Virus record (IMG/VR): IMGVR_UViG_3300036835_000566
Span: 1-41,720 of that record
Direction: 5' to 3' (one strand)
From: a virus
Length of the DNA stretch: 41,720 nt
Part shown: positions 1 through 8,024 of the stretch, piece after piece
Numbering within the stretch: position 1 is the stretch's first letter
Layout: each line of letters begins with the position of its first letter
Notes under the pieces: generated by a model
Databases searched by the model: none
Told to the model about the DNA's origin: nothing
Seen by the model: the letters and a program-made list of their open reading frames with translations, nothing else
Made by a program: the position numbers and the translations under genes

Positions 1-157
1 GCCCGACTTCGCCCGACGCCTCGCTCACGAAGAACGGGACGCCGCGCCACGACGCCGGCCGGAGCCGCGCGCGCCACGAGCGCTCCTCGACGGTCCGCCG
101 CTTCTGCGGGCGGCGCTGCCGCGGCGCCTCGTCGAAGAATCCGACCTGCTTCGCCAT
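1..157 (-). CDS. Phage DNA circulation protein N-terminal domain (gpN-like), partial
   Basis: This is the 5' end of a gene that runs off the left edge. The ATG is at 157-155 and the first residues read MAKQVGFFDEAPRQ. It is a near-identical copy of the start of the complete gene at 40659-41201, differing by a few substitutions, and corresponds to it if the map is circular. It starts one base after the tape measure stop codon. The family (Mu gpN / DNA_circ_N) is part of the baseplate hub of contractile tails. Confidence 0.75.
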   Translation of the reverse strand, partial: MAKQVGFFDEAPRQRRPQKRRTVEERSWRARLRPASWRGVPFFVSEASGEVG

Positions 158-676
158 CCTACGGCGCTCCGCCCGGGGCGTACGGGCCGCTGTACTCGGG
201 GACGCTCCACGGCATCGAGCGGCCGACGTCGACCGACTTGATCTTCGCCGCGCCGGTCGCCGTCGCCGCCGTCGTCTGCCCGGGCGGCGCGTTCTTGTTC
301 TCGATCGTCACGGCGACCGTGCCCGACGCCGGCGGCCCGGTGAGCGGCGGGGGCGGGACGCCCGGGACGCTCCCCGCGACGAACGTCTCGGGCGCCAGGG
401 TCTTGAACTTCTCCCATTCGCTCTTCATCACGTCGGCGGCTCTCGTCCACGCATCGAAGAGCGGGATGTCGGTGTAACTCTTGATCGTCGTCCACATATC
501 GACGAACGACGTCTTGACGGCCGTCCAGGCGTGCGAGATGCCCTCGATATCGGCCTTCGTGCTCTTGACGAAGCCGGCGATCTGTTCGAGCCCGCCCGCG
601 AAGTCCGTCGCGATCGCTTCGCGGTTCTGCTCCGTATAGGTCGCCATCTGCTCGTTCAGCTTCGTCATCTCCGGGA
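1..676. repeat. Left copy of 676-bp terminal direct repeat
   Basis: Bases 1-676 align without gaps to 41045-41720 (constant offset 41044). About 25 substitutions were counted by eye. The block covers the start of the gpN-like gene and the 3' third of the tape measure gene. Gene order across the join is continuous (tape measure, then gpN, then hub), so the natural reading is the overlap of a circular or circularly permuted genome. The substitutions are clustered around 290-480. Confidence 0.9.
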
Positions 677-1685
677 GCAGCTGCGCGCCGACCGCCATCC
701 GGGTCTGCTTCATCGCTTCGGCGAGGTGCTCCTGCGACTTCGCGAACGCGACGCCGTCGGCGACCTGCTGCGTCGTCAGCTCGCCGAGTCGCTTCTGCGC
801 TGCCGCGGCGTCGTCGATCGCCTGCGGCCCCTTCCGGAGCGCGTCGACGGTCTGCTCCCACGTCCCGCCGAAGAGAATGAACCCGCGCCGGGCGCGCTCC
901 GTCGCGTCGTCGAGACCGCGGAAGCCCTCGGCGAGCTTCGGGAGCAGATCGGCGCCGGTCTTGACGTTCTCCAGATCGGTGATCCCGAACGACTCAAGCA
1001 CGCCGGCGATCGACTTCGCGCCCTTGCCGCCTTCCTTGACGGCGCCGATCCCGCGCGTCAGGCGGAGCAGACTCGTATCGAGCTCCTTCGCCGTCCCGCC
1101 GCTCTCGACCATCCAATGCTGGAGCTCCTGGAGCTGCTCGACGGTCACGTTGAGCGACGCCGCGCGCGTTCCGAGCTCCTTCGCGGCGCGGACCGTCTCG
1201 TCCATGCCTTCGGCGGCCGCTTTCCAGAACGCGAGAAACGCGCCGCCGGCGACGCCGGCGCCGATCTCGAGGATCGGCGTGAACGCCGCCTTGAGCGTCC
1301 CGCCGAGCTCGCTCGCCCAGCCGCGGACGGACGTGATCGCGCCGCCGAGCTTCTCTCGGAGTCCGGTCCCGAGCTCCGTGAAGAGCGTCCGGACCGACTC
1401 GCCGACGCCGGCGATGTGCTCCTTCATCGGCGCGATCGCCTTCCCGATCTCGGCGACCTGCTTCTCGACCTCCGGCGCGACGTTCGGAACGACTTTCTCC
1501 GGGTCCCAGGCGTAGCCGAACATCTTGGCCTGCTCGGCCATGCTCCGCGGGACGGACGCCTGGACATCGGCGTTCGCCTGGGCGACGCCTTCGAGACTCT
1601 TCGAGATCTCTTGAATCGCCGGCGTCGCCTTGTCGATGACGGAGAAGACGACGCGGACGTCGGCGCTCGTCGTTTCGTTCGGCAC
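159..1685 (-). CDS. Tail tape measure protein
   Basis: This 508-residue protein starts with GTG and is preceded by GGAG. The N-terminal half is helical and rich in Ala, Glu and Lys. A hydrophobic Gly/Ala segment lies near residues 135-155 (GAGVAGGAFLAFW), followed by a long helical region, and the tail ends in a Pro/Gly-rich stretch (GVPPPPLTGPPASG, then SGPYAPGGAP). This is typical of tape measure proteins, which set tail length and pass through the tail tube. It follows the tail chaperone pair by three bases and precedes gpN, the standard Mu-like order. It is short for the family, so the tail is probably short. A second, diverged copy of its last 170 codons is at the right end of the window. 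Confidence 0.85.
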   Translation of the reverse strand: MPNETTSADVRVVFSVIDKATPAIQEISKSLEGVAQANADVQASVPRSMAEQAKMFGYAWDPEKVVPNVAPEVEKQVAEIGKAIAPMKEHIAGVGESVRTLFTELGTGLREKLGGAITSVRGWASELGGTLKAAFTPILEIGAGVAGGAFLAFWKAAAEGMDETVRAAKELGTRAASLNVTVEQLQELQHWMVESGGTAKELDTSLLRLTRGIGAVKEGGKGAKSIAGVLESFGITDLENVKTGADLLPKLAEGFRGLDDATERARRGFILFGGTWEQTVDALRKGPQAIDDAAAAQKRLGELTTQQVADGVAFAKSQEHLAEAMKQTRMAVGAQLLPEMTKLNEQMATYTEQNREAIATDFAGGLEQIAGFVKSTKADIEGISHAWTAVKTSFVDMWTTIKSYTDIPLFDAWTRAADVMKSEWEKFKTLAPETFVAGSVPGVPPPPLTGPPASGTVAVTIENKNAPPGQTTAATATGAAKIKSVDVGRSMPWSVPEYSGPYAPGGAP

Positions 1686-1688
1686 CGC

Positions 1689-2173
1689 TCACTCCGGCCT
1701 ACGGTTGAGGGCGAACAGCCGATGCGCCTGCCGTTCCCATTCGAGAAACTCCCGGATCGAAAGCGCGAGAACGATCGACGGCGCGCAGCGGAAGAAGTAG
1801 GCGACGTCGAAGGCGCGCGTCACGGGCTCTGGTCCGATTGCCAAAAAAAATTGATGATCTTCCAGGCGACGCGGTGCCAGTCCGGCGGCGAGAGCATCGC
1901 GACGGAGCTCGGCGGGATCTTCGCGAGCCGCGAGATGTACGCCGAGACGACCCGCGGCCGGGGCGTCATCGTGCCGTCGACGACGAGAAACGGGACGCCG
2001 TCCTCGGCGGTGATGTCGGTCACGGAGAGCGGCCGGAGCGTCAGCTCCGTTACCTGCGCGCCGTGCGCCTGGATCGGGCGCGAGAGCGGGACGACGACCG
2101 TCTCCGGCGGCTCGGGCGCCGGCTCGACGACGTGGAGTGCGGGGGACGATACGGGATCGGTAGGAGGAGGCAT
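1689..2173 (-). CDS. Tail assembly chaperone, predicted -1 frameshift product
   Basis: Reading the upstream chaperone frame to the T8 run (minus strand of 1843-1850) and slipping back one base gives a 161-residue protein. Codons then continue from 1844 to a TGA at 1691-1689. The added 51 residues include AYFFRCAPS and EFLEWERQAHRLF, aromatic and charged sequence that looks like real coding sequence and ends three bases before the tape measure gene. The slippery heptamer T TTT TTT is in the correct frame (AAT TTT TTT TGG). Lambda G/GT and P2 E/E' use this arrangement between tube and tape measure genes. The frameshift itself is inferred. Confidence 0.75.
1820..2173 (-). CDS. Tail assembly chaperone, zero-frame product (Mu gp41-like)
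   Basis: The unshifted product has 117 residues. Its middle reads as a typical tail assembly chaperone (LTLRPLSVTDITAEDG, then MLSPPDWHRVAWKIINFF). Such proteins bind the tape measure protein and nucleate tail tube polymerisation. It ends seven codons after the slippery T run. It lies between the tail tube gene (2184-2564) and the tape measure gene, exactly where Mu-like and P2-like tails carry it. Its first 30 residues are Pro-rich and not informative. Confidence 0.8.
   Translation of the reverse strand: MPPPTDPVSSPALHVVEPAPEPPETVVVPLSRPIQAHGAQVTELTLRPLSVTDITAEDGVPFLVVDGTMTPRPRVVSAYISRLAKIPPSSVAMLSPPDWHRVAWKIINFFWQSDQSP
1843..1850 (-). other. Slippery T8 run for -1 ribosomal frameshift
   Basis: Eight consecutive T on the minus strand, read in frame as AAT TTT TTT TGG. 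The heptamer T TTT TTT permits re-pairing of both tRNAs one base back. It is one of very few A/T homopolymers in this GC-rich genome, which suggests it is maintained. I did not evaluate a downstream stimulatory RNA structure. Confidence 0.75.
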
Positions 2174-2183
2174 GCCCGGCTCC

Positions 2184-2564
2184 CTACGCCGCCGCCGCGA
2201 TCATCTCTTCGATCTTCAAGAACCCGAACTTGATCTCGTAGCTCCCCTCCTTCGTGTTCAGCTCGCGGGCGTCTTCCGTCCAGCCGTTCCGGCCGACGTA
2301 CGTCTTGAGGTTCATGAGCTCCGCGGTGACGGTGACGTTCGTCCAGTCGCGGACGCGCGTGATCGAGACGCCGCCGAGATCGGTGATCGTCATCGACATG
2401 AACGGGACGCGCGGCGCCTCGGTATAGCCGTGGATCCCGTCCTGCCCGGCAACGCCCTTCCGTTCGAGCGCGTCGGGCGAGATCGTGAGATCGCCGCGGA
2501 GCAGGAGCTGCTCGCCGTCGACCTTGACGAAGGCGGTTCCGCCGACTTTGTTGACGATAGGCAT
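2184..2564 (-). CDS. Tail tube protein (Mu gpM-like)
   Basis: This 126-residue protein starts MPIVNKVGGTAFVKVDGEQL, the usual opening of the phage tail tube family of Mu-like myoviruses. The rest alternates beta strands (VPFMSMTITD, TNVTVTAELMNLKTYVG), consistent with the tube fold that polymerises as hexameric rings inside the sheath. It follows the sheath gene by nine bases and is followed by the chaperone pair, the canonical order. An ATG start at 2564 and normal length for the family support the call. Confidence 0.87.
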   Translation of the reverse strand: MPIVNKVGGTAFVKVDGEQLLLRGDLTISPDALERKGVAGQDGIHGYTEAPRVPFMSMTITDLGGVSITRVRDWTNVTVTAELMNLKTYVGRNGWTEDARELNTKEGSYEIKFGFLKIEEMIAAAA

Positions 2565-2573
2565 CGGTCCCTC

Positions 2574-4088
2574 CTATGCCGCGGCGGCGGTCGCGTCCGG
2601 CGAGTATTGCAGCCGGAACTGTACGAGTAGCGCGAGCACGCGGAGCTGGTTGACGAGATCGGGCGGGAACAGCACGTTGACGCGGTTCGGGTCGGTCAGG
2701 TCCCGCTCGACGATCAGGAACTTCTTAAACGCCTCGATGTTCTCGACCTCCGCCTCTTCCTCGAGCTCGGAGTACTGCGCGACGAGCTCGGCGCGGATCA
2801 CGGACGGGGTGACGACCGCCTGCCCGGGGCCGAAGCGGGTCCCGTCGTCCGCGAGCTTCGAGCGCGGGAACTTCGTCAGGATCGCGTTGCGGAGCCGGCG
2901 GACGATGTACTGGAGCGTCGCCGGCGTCTGGACGTCGAGGTAGGACGGATCGGTCTGCCCGAACGCGTTTTTCTGGTACGTCGTGACCGCGCGCTCGATG
3001 TGGACGACGTTGTCGGGGCCGGCGGTACAGGTCCCGATCCCGCTAAAGAGCAGCGTCTGGCGATCGCCGACCTTGAACCGCTGACCGCGCGGCGCGAGCG
3101 CGATCCCGACGAGCGGGAGCGTCTGGAGCGGGCGCGCCGGATCGGCCCGGAGTCCGACCGCCGCCTGCGCCGTGAGCGCCGCCGCGACGCGCCAGGCTGG
3201 CGACGGCGACGCCGCCGGGTAGCCCATGATCGAGCAGTGCGGATCGTTCCGCGTCCGGCCGAACGTGACGAGATCGGCGACGTCGCCCGCCCGCGCGCTG
3301 AACGCGTGGCCGTAGAGCTGGACCGACCACGCCCAGCGGCCGGCGACGTCGTTGAACGCCTCCTGAACGGCGTCGAGCGTTCCCACATCGGTCCACGGGA
3401 CGCCGACGTAGTCGTACTCGGCGTCGGCGAGCGCCGCGAGCGCCGGCGCGACGTCCGGATCGCCGGTCCCGCCGGTAAACGCCGCTACGGCGACGGTCAG
3501 CCCGTCGGGCGTGAACTCGCCGCCGGCGACGCCGCGGAGATTGACGGCGAGCCCGAGCGTATTCCCGATCTCGCCCTCGGCGTGCGCCGTGAGCGTCACG
3601 ACGCCGGTCACGGCGGTGGCGTCGACCGGGGCGAACGGGTCGACCGCGATCGCCGCCGCGAGCGCGTCGCCGAGCGTCGTCGGCGTACTCGTCGGCGTCA
3701 CGTTGATCTGATAGCGGCGGTCGCCGACGTAGATCCCGACGAGCCCGCTCGTCGTCGGCGTCCCGGTAAAGGTCACGGTCGACGTCGCGGCGCCGGCGCC
3801 GGTGCCGGCGGGCACCGCGATGCACCAGAGCTCGCCGGTCGGATCGTTCTGCCGGTAGGCGTTCACCATGTCCGTCAGCATCGAGCCGGCGCCGAAGAGC
3901 GCGATCGCCTGGTCGGTCCCGCTGACGAGAATGAGCGTGTTCTCGTCCGCCGGCGCGTCCGCGTCTTTCGTCCCGAGCAGGACCGCCGGCTGGTTCTGCG
4001 CGAGATAGCCCGCCTCGACCGCGGAGAACTCGGCCCAGAAGAGCGGCACGCGGAGGTTCGGCGGAATGAAGTTGAACGAAACCGGCAT
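2574..4088 (-). CDS. Contractile tail sheath protein (Mu gpL-like)
   Basis: This 504-residue protein opens with MPVSFNFIPPNLRVPLFWAE, the N-terminal signature of Mu-type sheath proteins (residues seen; family known). A central beta-rich insertion (about residues 90-190, Thr/Val/Gly rich) is followed by a conserved core with YDYVGVPW and SIMGYP. The C-terminal segment contains FLIVERD and DPNRVNVLFPPDLVNQLRVLA. The sheath subunits surround the tail tube and contract on infection, so this gene defines the phage as a myovirus morphotype. It lies between the tail terminator and the tube gene, with its ATG four bases after the upstream stop. Confidence 0.92.
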   Translation of the reverse strand: MPVSFNFIPPNLRVPLFWAEFSAVEAGYLAQNQPAVLLGTKDADAPADENTLILVSGTDQAIALFGAGSMLTDMVNAYRQNDPTGELWCIAVPAGTGAGAATSTVTFTGTPTTSGLVGIYVGDRRYQINVTPTSTPTTLGDALAAAIAVDPFAPVDATAVTGVVTLTAHAEGEIGNTLGLAVNLRGVAGGEFTPDGLTVAVAAFTGGTGDPDVAPALAALADAEYDYVGVPWTDVGTLDAVQEAFNDVAGRWAWSVQLYGHAFSARAGDVADLVTFGRTRNDPHCSIMGYPAASPSPAWRVAAALTAQAAVGLRADPARPLQTLPLVGIALAPRGQRFKVGDRQTLLFSGIGTCTAGPDNVVHIERAVTTYQKNAFGQTDPSYLDVQTPATLQYIVRRLRNAILTKFPRSKLADDGTRFGPGQAVVTPSVIRAELVAQYSELEEEAEVENIEAFKKFLIVERDLTDPNRVNVLFPPDLVNQLRVLALLVQFRLQYSPDATAAAA

Positions 4089-4092
4089 GGGT

Positions 4093-4857
4093 TTACTCCT
4101 TCGAGACCGGCGGCCCGTCCGCGGGCGGTCTCCCCAGGGACCGCCGCGGGGACAGCACCGCGCGCCAGAGCTCCCGCCACTGGTCTGTCGACTTCGAGCG
4201 CAGGAGCTGCCAGAGCGTCCCGTCCTTCGGGACGCGCAGATGCACTTCGATCCGGCCGTCGGGGCCGGGATAGCCGCCCGGGTAGCCGTCGGGCGGCGTC
4301 GTCGGATGCCCGTCGACGTTCGGGTCGGCCGCGGGATCGATCACGTCGACCTGGAGATCGACGGCGAGCAGATCGTCCACGAGGTCGGGCTCGACGATCT
4401 CGACGTAGACGACGGTGTAGGTCAGGACCGCCGACGCCGTCCGCCGGTCGGTATCCTGGACCTGCCCGATCGTGATGCGCGTCCCGGCGCGCGAGACGTC
4501 GAGCTTGAGCGGGACGTACCACTGCGGGTTGTAGTAGAGACACTGCTCGACCTGTTCGCAGAGCCGGTCGAGCGGCGCGCAGACGTCAGCGGCGAGCCGC
4601 TGCTCTTCGGTCCAGTCCGGATCGGTCTGGAGCTCGACGACGACCTCGACGACGAGATCGAGCGCATGCTGGAGCTCCCAGGCGCTCGAATCGCCGAGCG
4701 GCGTGACGACGTCGTTTAGCGTATAGACGGAGAGCGCCGGGAGCGGGCGCTCGCGGCGGAGCGGCAGGACGGGACTCGTGTAGACGCGCGTCTCGGCGTC
4801 GGTCTCGCCGCGGAGCGCCGCGACGGTCTGCTCTCGGATGTACTGGCGCCAGAGCAT
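4093..4857 (-). CDS. Tail terminator / tail completion protein (Mu gp37-like position)
   Basis: This 254-residue protein starts MLWRQYIREQTVAALRGET. The N-terminal part resembles minor tail or terminator proteins (PLPALSVYTLND, then a helical region with acidic pairs and CLYYNPQWYVPLKLDVSRAGT). The C-terminal third is Pro/Gly/Asp rich (PDGYPGGYPGPDG) and ends in a tail that contacts the sheath gene. Position between the head-tail connector and the sheath gene matches the protein that caps the tail and joins it to the head. The function is inferred from order and partial similarity. Confidence 0.6.
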   Translation of the reverse strand: MLWRQYIREQTVAALRGETDAETRVYTSPVLPLRRERPLPALSVYTLNDVVTPLGDSSAWELQHALDLVVEVVVELQTDPDWTEEQRLAADVCAPLDRLCEQVEQCLYYNPQWYVPLKLDVSRAGTRITIGQVQDTDRRTASAVLTYTVVYVEIVEPDLVDDLLAVDLQVDVIDPAADPNVDGHPTTPPDGYPGGYPGPDGRIEVHLRVPKDGTLWQLLRSKSTDQWRELWRAVLSPRRSLGRPPADGPPVSKE

Positions 4858-4860
4858 CGC

Positions 4861-5313
4861 TCATCCGGGGAGGGGGCGGGGCGTCGAATTGACCGGGGGC
4901 GGCCAACGACTGCGTCGACGCCCCGCCACCGGGGTCGCCCCGTCATCCGGGGAGGTAAGCGGCGGGAGCGGCCCCGTACTGCCCGGGCCGACACGCAGGA
5001 GCCGCATCCGCACATGGCCGCCGCCGTCGGACGCGAGATCGGCGATCTCCCAGTCCGCGCCGCGAATCGAGACCCGTTCGCCCTGCCGCGGCGAGTAGCC
5101 GTCGGGTAGCTCGAGGACGCGGACGCCGCACCACGGCACCTGATCGGTGAGCCCGACGACGAGCCCGAGATCGGTATGGCGCGGCGGCTCGTCGAAGATC
5201 GCCCGGCCGGCGACGCCCTCGGGCGGCCCGGTCGGCGGGAACCAGACGACCGACTCGCCGAAGGTGTCGAGACATTTCTCGAGCACGGCGTCGTGGAGAT
5301 CCCACCAGCCCAC
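4861..5313 (-). CDS. Head-tail joining protein (phage attachment / FII-like)
   Basis: This 150-residue protein opens MGWWDLHDAVLEKCLDTFGE, and residues 30-45 read GVAGRAIFDEP, a recurrent motif of small head-tail attachment proteins of the lambda FII / Gifsy-2 type. Further conserved features are LELPDGYSPRQGERVSIRG and WEIADLASDGGGHVRMRLLR, describing a compact beta-barrel. These proteins complete the connector between portal and tail. The last 40 residues are Pro/Arg rich and probably disordered. It sits between the DUF2190 capsid gene and the tail terminator. Confidence 0.75.
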   Translation of the reverse strand: MGWWDLHDAVLEKCLDTFGESVVWFPPTGPPEGVAGRAIFDEPPRHTDLGLVVGLTDQVPWCGVRVLELPDGYSPRQGERVSIRGADWEIADLASDGGGHVRMRLLRVGPGSTGPLPPLTSPDDGATPVAGRRRSRWPPPVNSTPRPLPG

Positions 5314-5320
5314 GGGGCTC

Positions 5321-5644
5321 CTACGCCGCCGACGGAATCAGCTTCACCCAGCAGGTCGGCGCGCTCGTCGCGGCGGCGACGTAGACGTAGCCGAGTACGA
5401 GCGCGCCCGTCGCCGTCATCTTCTGCGACGCGAGATCGAACTTCGCGGCGCTCCCGGCGGTAATCGCCGTCCCGTCTTTCGGGAGCTCGACGGCGCCCTC
5501 GATTAGGAGCTCGACGACCGTCCCGGTCTTCCCGTCCGTCGTCGCGACGCCGACGATCTTCCCGATCTGGACGACCTGGCCGCTCACCACATCGGCCGTC
5601 ATGACGACGCCGATGACGTTGGCCGGCTGAACGAAGTTTTGCAT
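5321..5644 (-). CDS. DUF2190 family capsid-associated protein
   Basis: This 107-residue protein starts MQNFVQPANVIGVVMTADV, followed by VSGQVVQIGKIVGVATTD, the characteristic opening of DUF2190 proteins. They are small beta-barrel proteins encoded next to major capsid genes and are thought to decorate or cement the head. Here the gene directly follows the protease-capsid fusion (17 bases apart) and precedes the head-tail joining gene. The length is normal for the family. A decoration role is inferred from position and known relatives. Confidence 0.8.
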   Translation of the reverse strand: MQNFVQPANVIGVVMTADVVSGQVVQIGKIVGVATTDGKTGTVVELLIEGAVELPKDGTAITAGSAAKFDLASQKMTATGALVLGYVYVAAATSAPTCWVKLIPSAA

Positions 5645-5661
5645 ACCTCACCTCCTGCCGG

Positions 5662-7719
5662 TCACGGCAGCCCTGGCGTCTTGACGAGCCCCCGGTACCC
5701 CACGGCGGCGGCGCCGAAGTCCTCGCGGGCCTTGAACTCGATGCCGTCGATGTCGAACCCGACGCGCGTCTCGATGGTCGGGCCGCCCGCGGGCGCGCCC
5801 TGGAGATAGGCGTACTCGATCGTGTTGGCGAAGGCGGGCGACGCGGCGAGATACCAGCTCTTGTCCGTGATGCGTCCGTCGACGACGACCTCGAGCGACT
5901 TGAGCTGGACGGGAATCACGTCGGTGCTCTTCGTCGGGACGACGGTCGTCGAGACGAACTGGAGCGCTGCGACTTCCATCGCCGGGCCGACGATCAGGAA
6001 CTGCGGTTCGAGATTGAGCAGCTGCCCGTCGGGCGTCGTCTGCGCCCGCATGAGCGCGCGCGCGGTCGTCATCCCGGCGAGATCGATCGTCGCGGCGGTT
6101 GCGAGATTCTTGTGCTGCGTCGAGAAGAGCGCGAAGCCATCGCTCATCAGCGGGTTGCCGGTCAGGATGCCGTAGACGGCGTCGGACTCCATCTGCGCGG
6201 CGGCGGCGCTGAACGCCTGCGGGATGTCCTGGAGGACGCCGAGATCGTCGTTGATCATACACTGGCGGGTGAAGGCGAGGACCCGCCCGTAGGTGTTCAG
6301 CTGGATGTTCTCGCCGCCGGTCGCGCCGTACGGGCCGCGGATGTACTCGCCGTGCTGCGGGACGAGCAGGAGCTTCGGCGCGGTGCCGACCGCGAAGCGA
6401 TTGGTCGGCCGGAAGTCCGGGAGCGTGGTCCGCCGCGTCCACGGCGGAAAGGTCTTCGGAGCGAGCTCGTAGGCGGCGATGAGCGTCGCGCGCGCGACGT
6501 TCCCGAGCAGCAGCGCGAAGTCGGACGTCGTCTGGTAGCCGGACGGCTGACGGACGGCGAGGAGACCGAGCGCGCCGCCGGCGAGCGTCATCCGATCGAG
6601 GCCGGCCGTCCGGACGCCGCGCGCTTCCAGGACGGCCGCCCCGATGTCGAGCAGCCCGCGCGCACGCCACGGCTCGCCTTCCGGCGCGAGCGGCGTGCGG
6701 CCGGCGTCGATCCGGTAGCGGAGAATCGCCTCGACGCTCCGGGTCAGAGTATCGAGCCCGGTCGGGCCGACCGTGACGGCTCTCGCCGTGACCCGCGGCT
6801 GGCGCTTCCCGAGCTCGGCGAAGATGCGCTTCCGCGCCTCGTCGAGGCCGACGCCGTCGTCGATCAGCGTCTCGGCGAACTCCTCTTCGAGCTCGACCTG
6901 TCGGACCGCCTTGCGAATCTCCCGCATCCGGGTCCGCTCCGCGGCGATCGCCCGGGCGGCGGCGTCCTTCGCCGCGATCCCCTCGGGCGCTTCGTCGTCG
7001 GGCGGCTCGTGCTTCTCCGGATCAGGCGTAGGAGGCGGGACCTCCGGCGGCGCGTCTTCCGGGTGCTCGCGCTTCTGAACGTCCGTCGGATCGCCCATGA
7101 GACTCCTCCTTGGTGTCTGGTCGAGACGGACCCGACACGGGTGCGTGCGAAGCGAGTCGAGATCGAGCTGCGCGCTGCGCGTCTGCGCGCCGGCGTCGGC
7201 GCCGACCGCGACGAACGAGAGCTCGCAGGGTCGCCAGCTCACCGCGCGTAGCAGCGGCGGCAGCTTCTCTTTCCGACGGCGCTCGCCGTCGATCTCCTGG
7301 AAGTCGTCGACCTCGTAGCCGACGGAGAGATTACCGATGATCCCGTCTTCGATATCGCGGACGATGTCGGCGATCTCGTCCCGCTTCGAGAAGCGGATCG
7401 TCGCGACGCCTTCCGGCGGGTTCGCCGAGACGCGCGCGCTGCCCGGGACGACGCGCCCGAGAATGCTCCGGACGCCGCCGTAGCTGCGATGGCTATCGAG
7501 AACGTTCGCGCCCTTGTTCAGCCGGGCGAGATCGCAGGCGCCGTCGGCGAGCGAGAGCTCTTCGAGCCAGGTCTCGCCGCTCCAGAAACTCGTCCGCTTG
7601 ACCTGCGCGCCGGTCGTCCAGCAGACGTCGATCGTCCGCGTCTCGCGATTGAACGACTCCGGGACGAGCGTCGCCTGGCGCTCGAATCGGGGGAGCTGTA
7701 CTACCAGCTCTTGCGGCAT
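5662..7719 (-). CDS. Prohead serine protease - major capsid protein fusion
   Basis: This 685-residue protein starts at ATG 7719, chosen because GGAG lies eight bases upstream. An upstream TTG at 7806 would add 29 unconvincing residues. Residues 1-200 are a U35-type prohead protease: LDSHRSYGGVRSILGRV supplies His (about residue 77) and NLSVGY the Ser (about 132). A charged scaffold-like linker (about 210-300, Pro/Glu/Lys rich, then a helix with ERTRMREIRKAV) leads to an HK97-like capsid domain (about 380-685, with MINDDLGVLQDIPQAFS and DKSWYLAASPAFANTIEYAYL). Fusion of protease, scaffold and capsid occurs in some phages. The protein is expected to cut itself during head maturation. Confidence 0.85.
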   Translation of the reverse strand: MPQELVVQLPRFERQATLVPESFNRETRTIDVCWTTGAQVKRTSFWSGETWLEELSLADGACDLARLNKGANVLDSHRSYGGVRSILGRVVPGSARVSANPPEGVATIRFSKRDEIADIVRDIEDGIIGNLSVGYEVDDFQEIDGERRRKEKLPPLLRAVSWRPCELSFVAVGADAGAQTRSAQLDLDSLRTHPCRVRLDQTPRRSLMGDPTDVQKREHPEDAPPEVPPPTPDPEKHEPPDDEAPEGIAAKDAAARAIAAERTRMREIRKAVRQVELEEEFAETLIDDGVGLDEARKRIFAELGKRQPRVTARAVTVGPTGLDTLTRSVEAILRYRIDAGRTPLAPEGEPWRARGLLDIGAAVLEARGVRTAGLDRMTLAGGALGLLAVRQPSGYQTTSDFALLLGNVARATLIAAYELAPKTFPPWTRRTTLPDFRPTNRFAVGTAPKLLLVPQHGEYIRGPYGATGGENIQLNTYGRVLAFTRQCMINDDLGVLQDIPQAFSAAAAQMESDAVYGILTGNPLMSDGFALFSTQHKNLATAATIDLAGMTTARALMRAQTTPDGQLLNLEPQFLIVGPAMEVAALQFVSTTVVPTKSTDVIPVQLKSLEVVVDGRITDKSWYLAASPAFANTIEYAYLQGAPAGGPTIETRVGFDIDGIEFKAREDFGAAAVGYRGLVKTPGLP

Positions 7720-7829
7720 CCCACGCGCTCCGACCACCACATCTGGGGGCGCCCTAGTCCCGCCGCCGGCGACCGACAAGAGGGAGCGCGTAGATTTCTC
7801 GTTCAAACCCTGCTACTTGCGATCAAACC
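7720..7829. promoter_or_regulatory. Divergent intergenic spacer with TCAAACC direct repeats
   Basis: This 110-bp gap separates the leftward capsid gene and the rightward HTH gene. TCAAACC occurs at 7803-7809 and again at 7823-7829, exactly 20 bases apart (about two helical turns). The second copy touches the GTG start codon. A TAGATT hexamer at 7791-7796 could be a -10 element, but no good -35 is seen. The repeats look like a protein-binding site, most simply for the adjacent HTH protein. This is inference. Confidence 0.4.
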
Positions 7830-8024
7830 GTGCCGATCCGCCCGCCAGAATCTCGGCTGATCACGCTCCCGCAGGCGGCGCGGCAGCTCGGGATCGGGCT
7901 CCGGCAGCTCCAGGCGGCGCGCGTCGCCGGCGAGCTCCCGGTCTACCGCGTCGGCGCGTGGCCGCGCGTTACCATGCGCGACGTCGACAGCTGGCTCGAC
8001 GGCCGACGCGAGCGCCGGCGCTAG
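7830..8024 (+). CDS. Small helix-turn-helix (excisionase/MerR-like) DNA-binding protein
   Basis: This 64-residue protein with a GTG start lies on the opposite strand from every neighbour. Residues 10-58 form a HTH_17-type domain: ITLPQAARQLGIGLRQLQAARV, then a wing VYRVGAWPRVTMRDVDSWL, the pattern of phage Xis and transposon-type DNA-binding proteins. Its last four bases overlap the 3' end of the portal gene. The paired TCAAACC repeats sit immediately upstream, suggesting autoregulation. It could be a moron-type regulator placed between the portal and capsid genes. Regulatory targets are unknown. Confidence 0.7.
   Translation: MPIRPPESRLITLPQAARQLGIGLRQLQAARVAGELPVYRVGAWPRVTMRDVDSWLDGRRERRR

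Noticed and set aside
531-2630. Long plus-strand frame opposite the tape measure and tail genes
   Set aside because: It is antisense to well recognised tail genes, Arg/Asp/Leu rich and has no known domain. High G+C produces such shadows.
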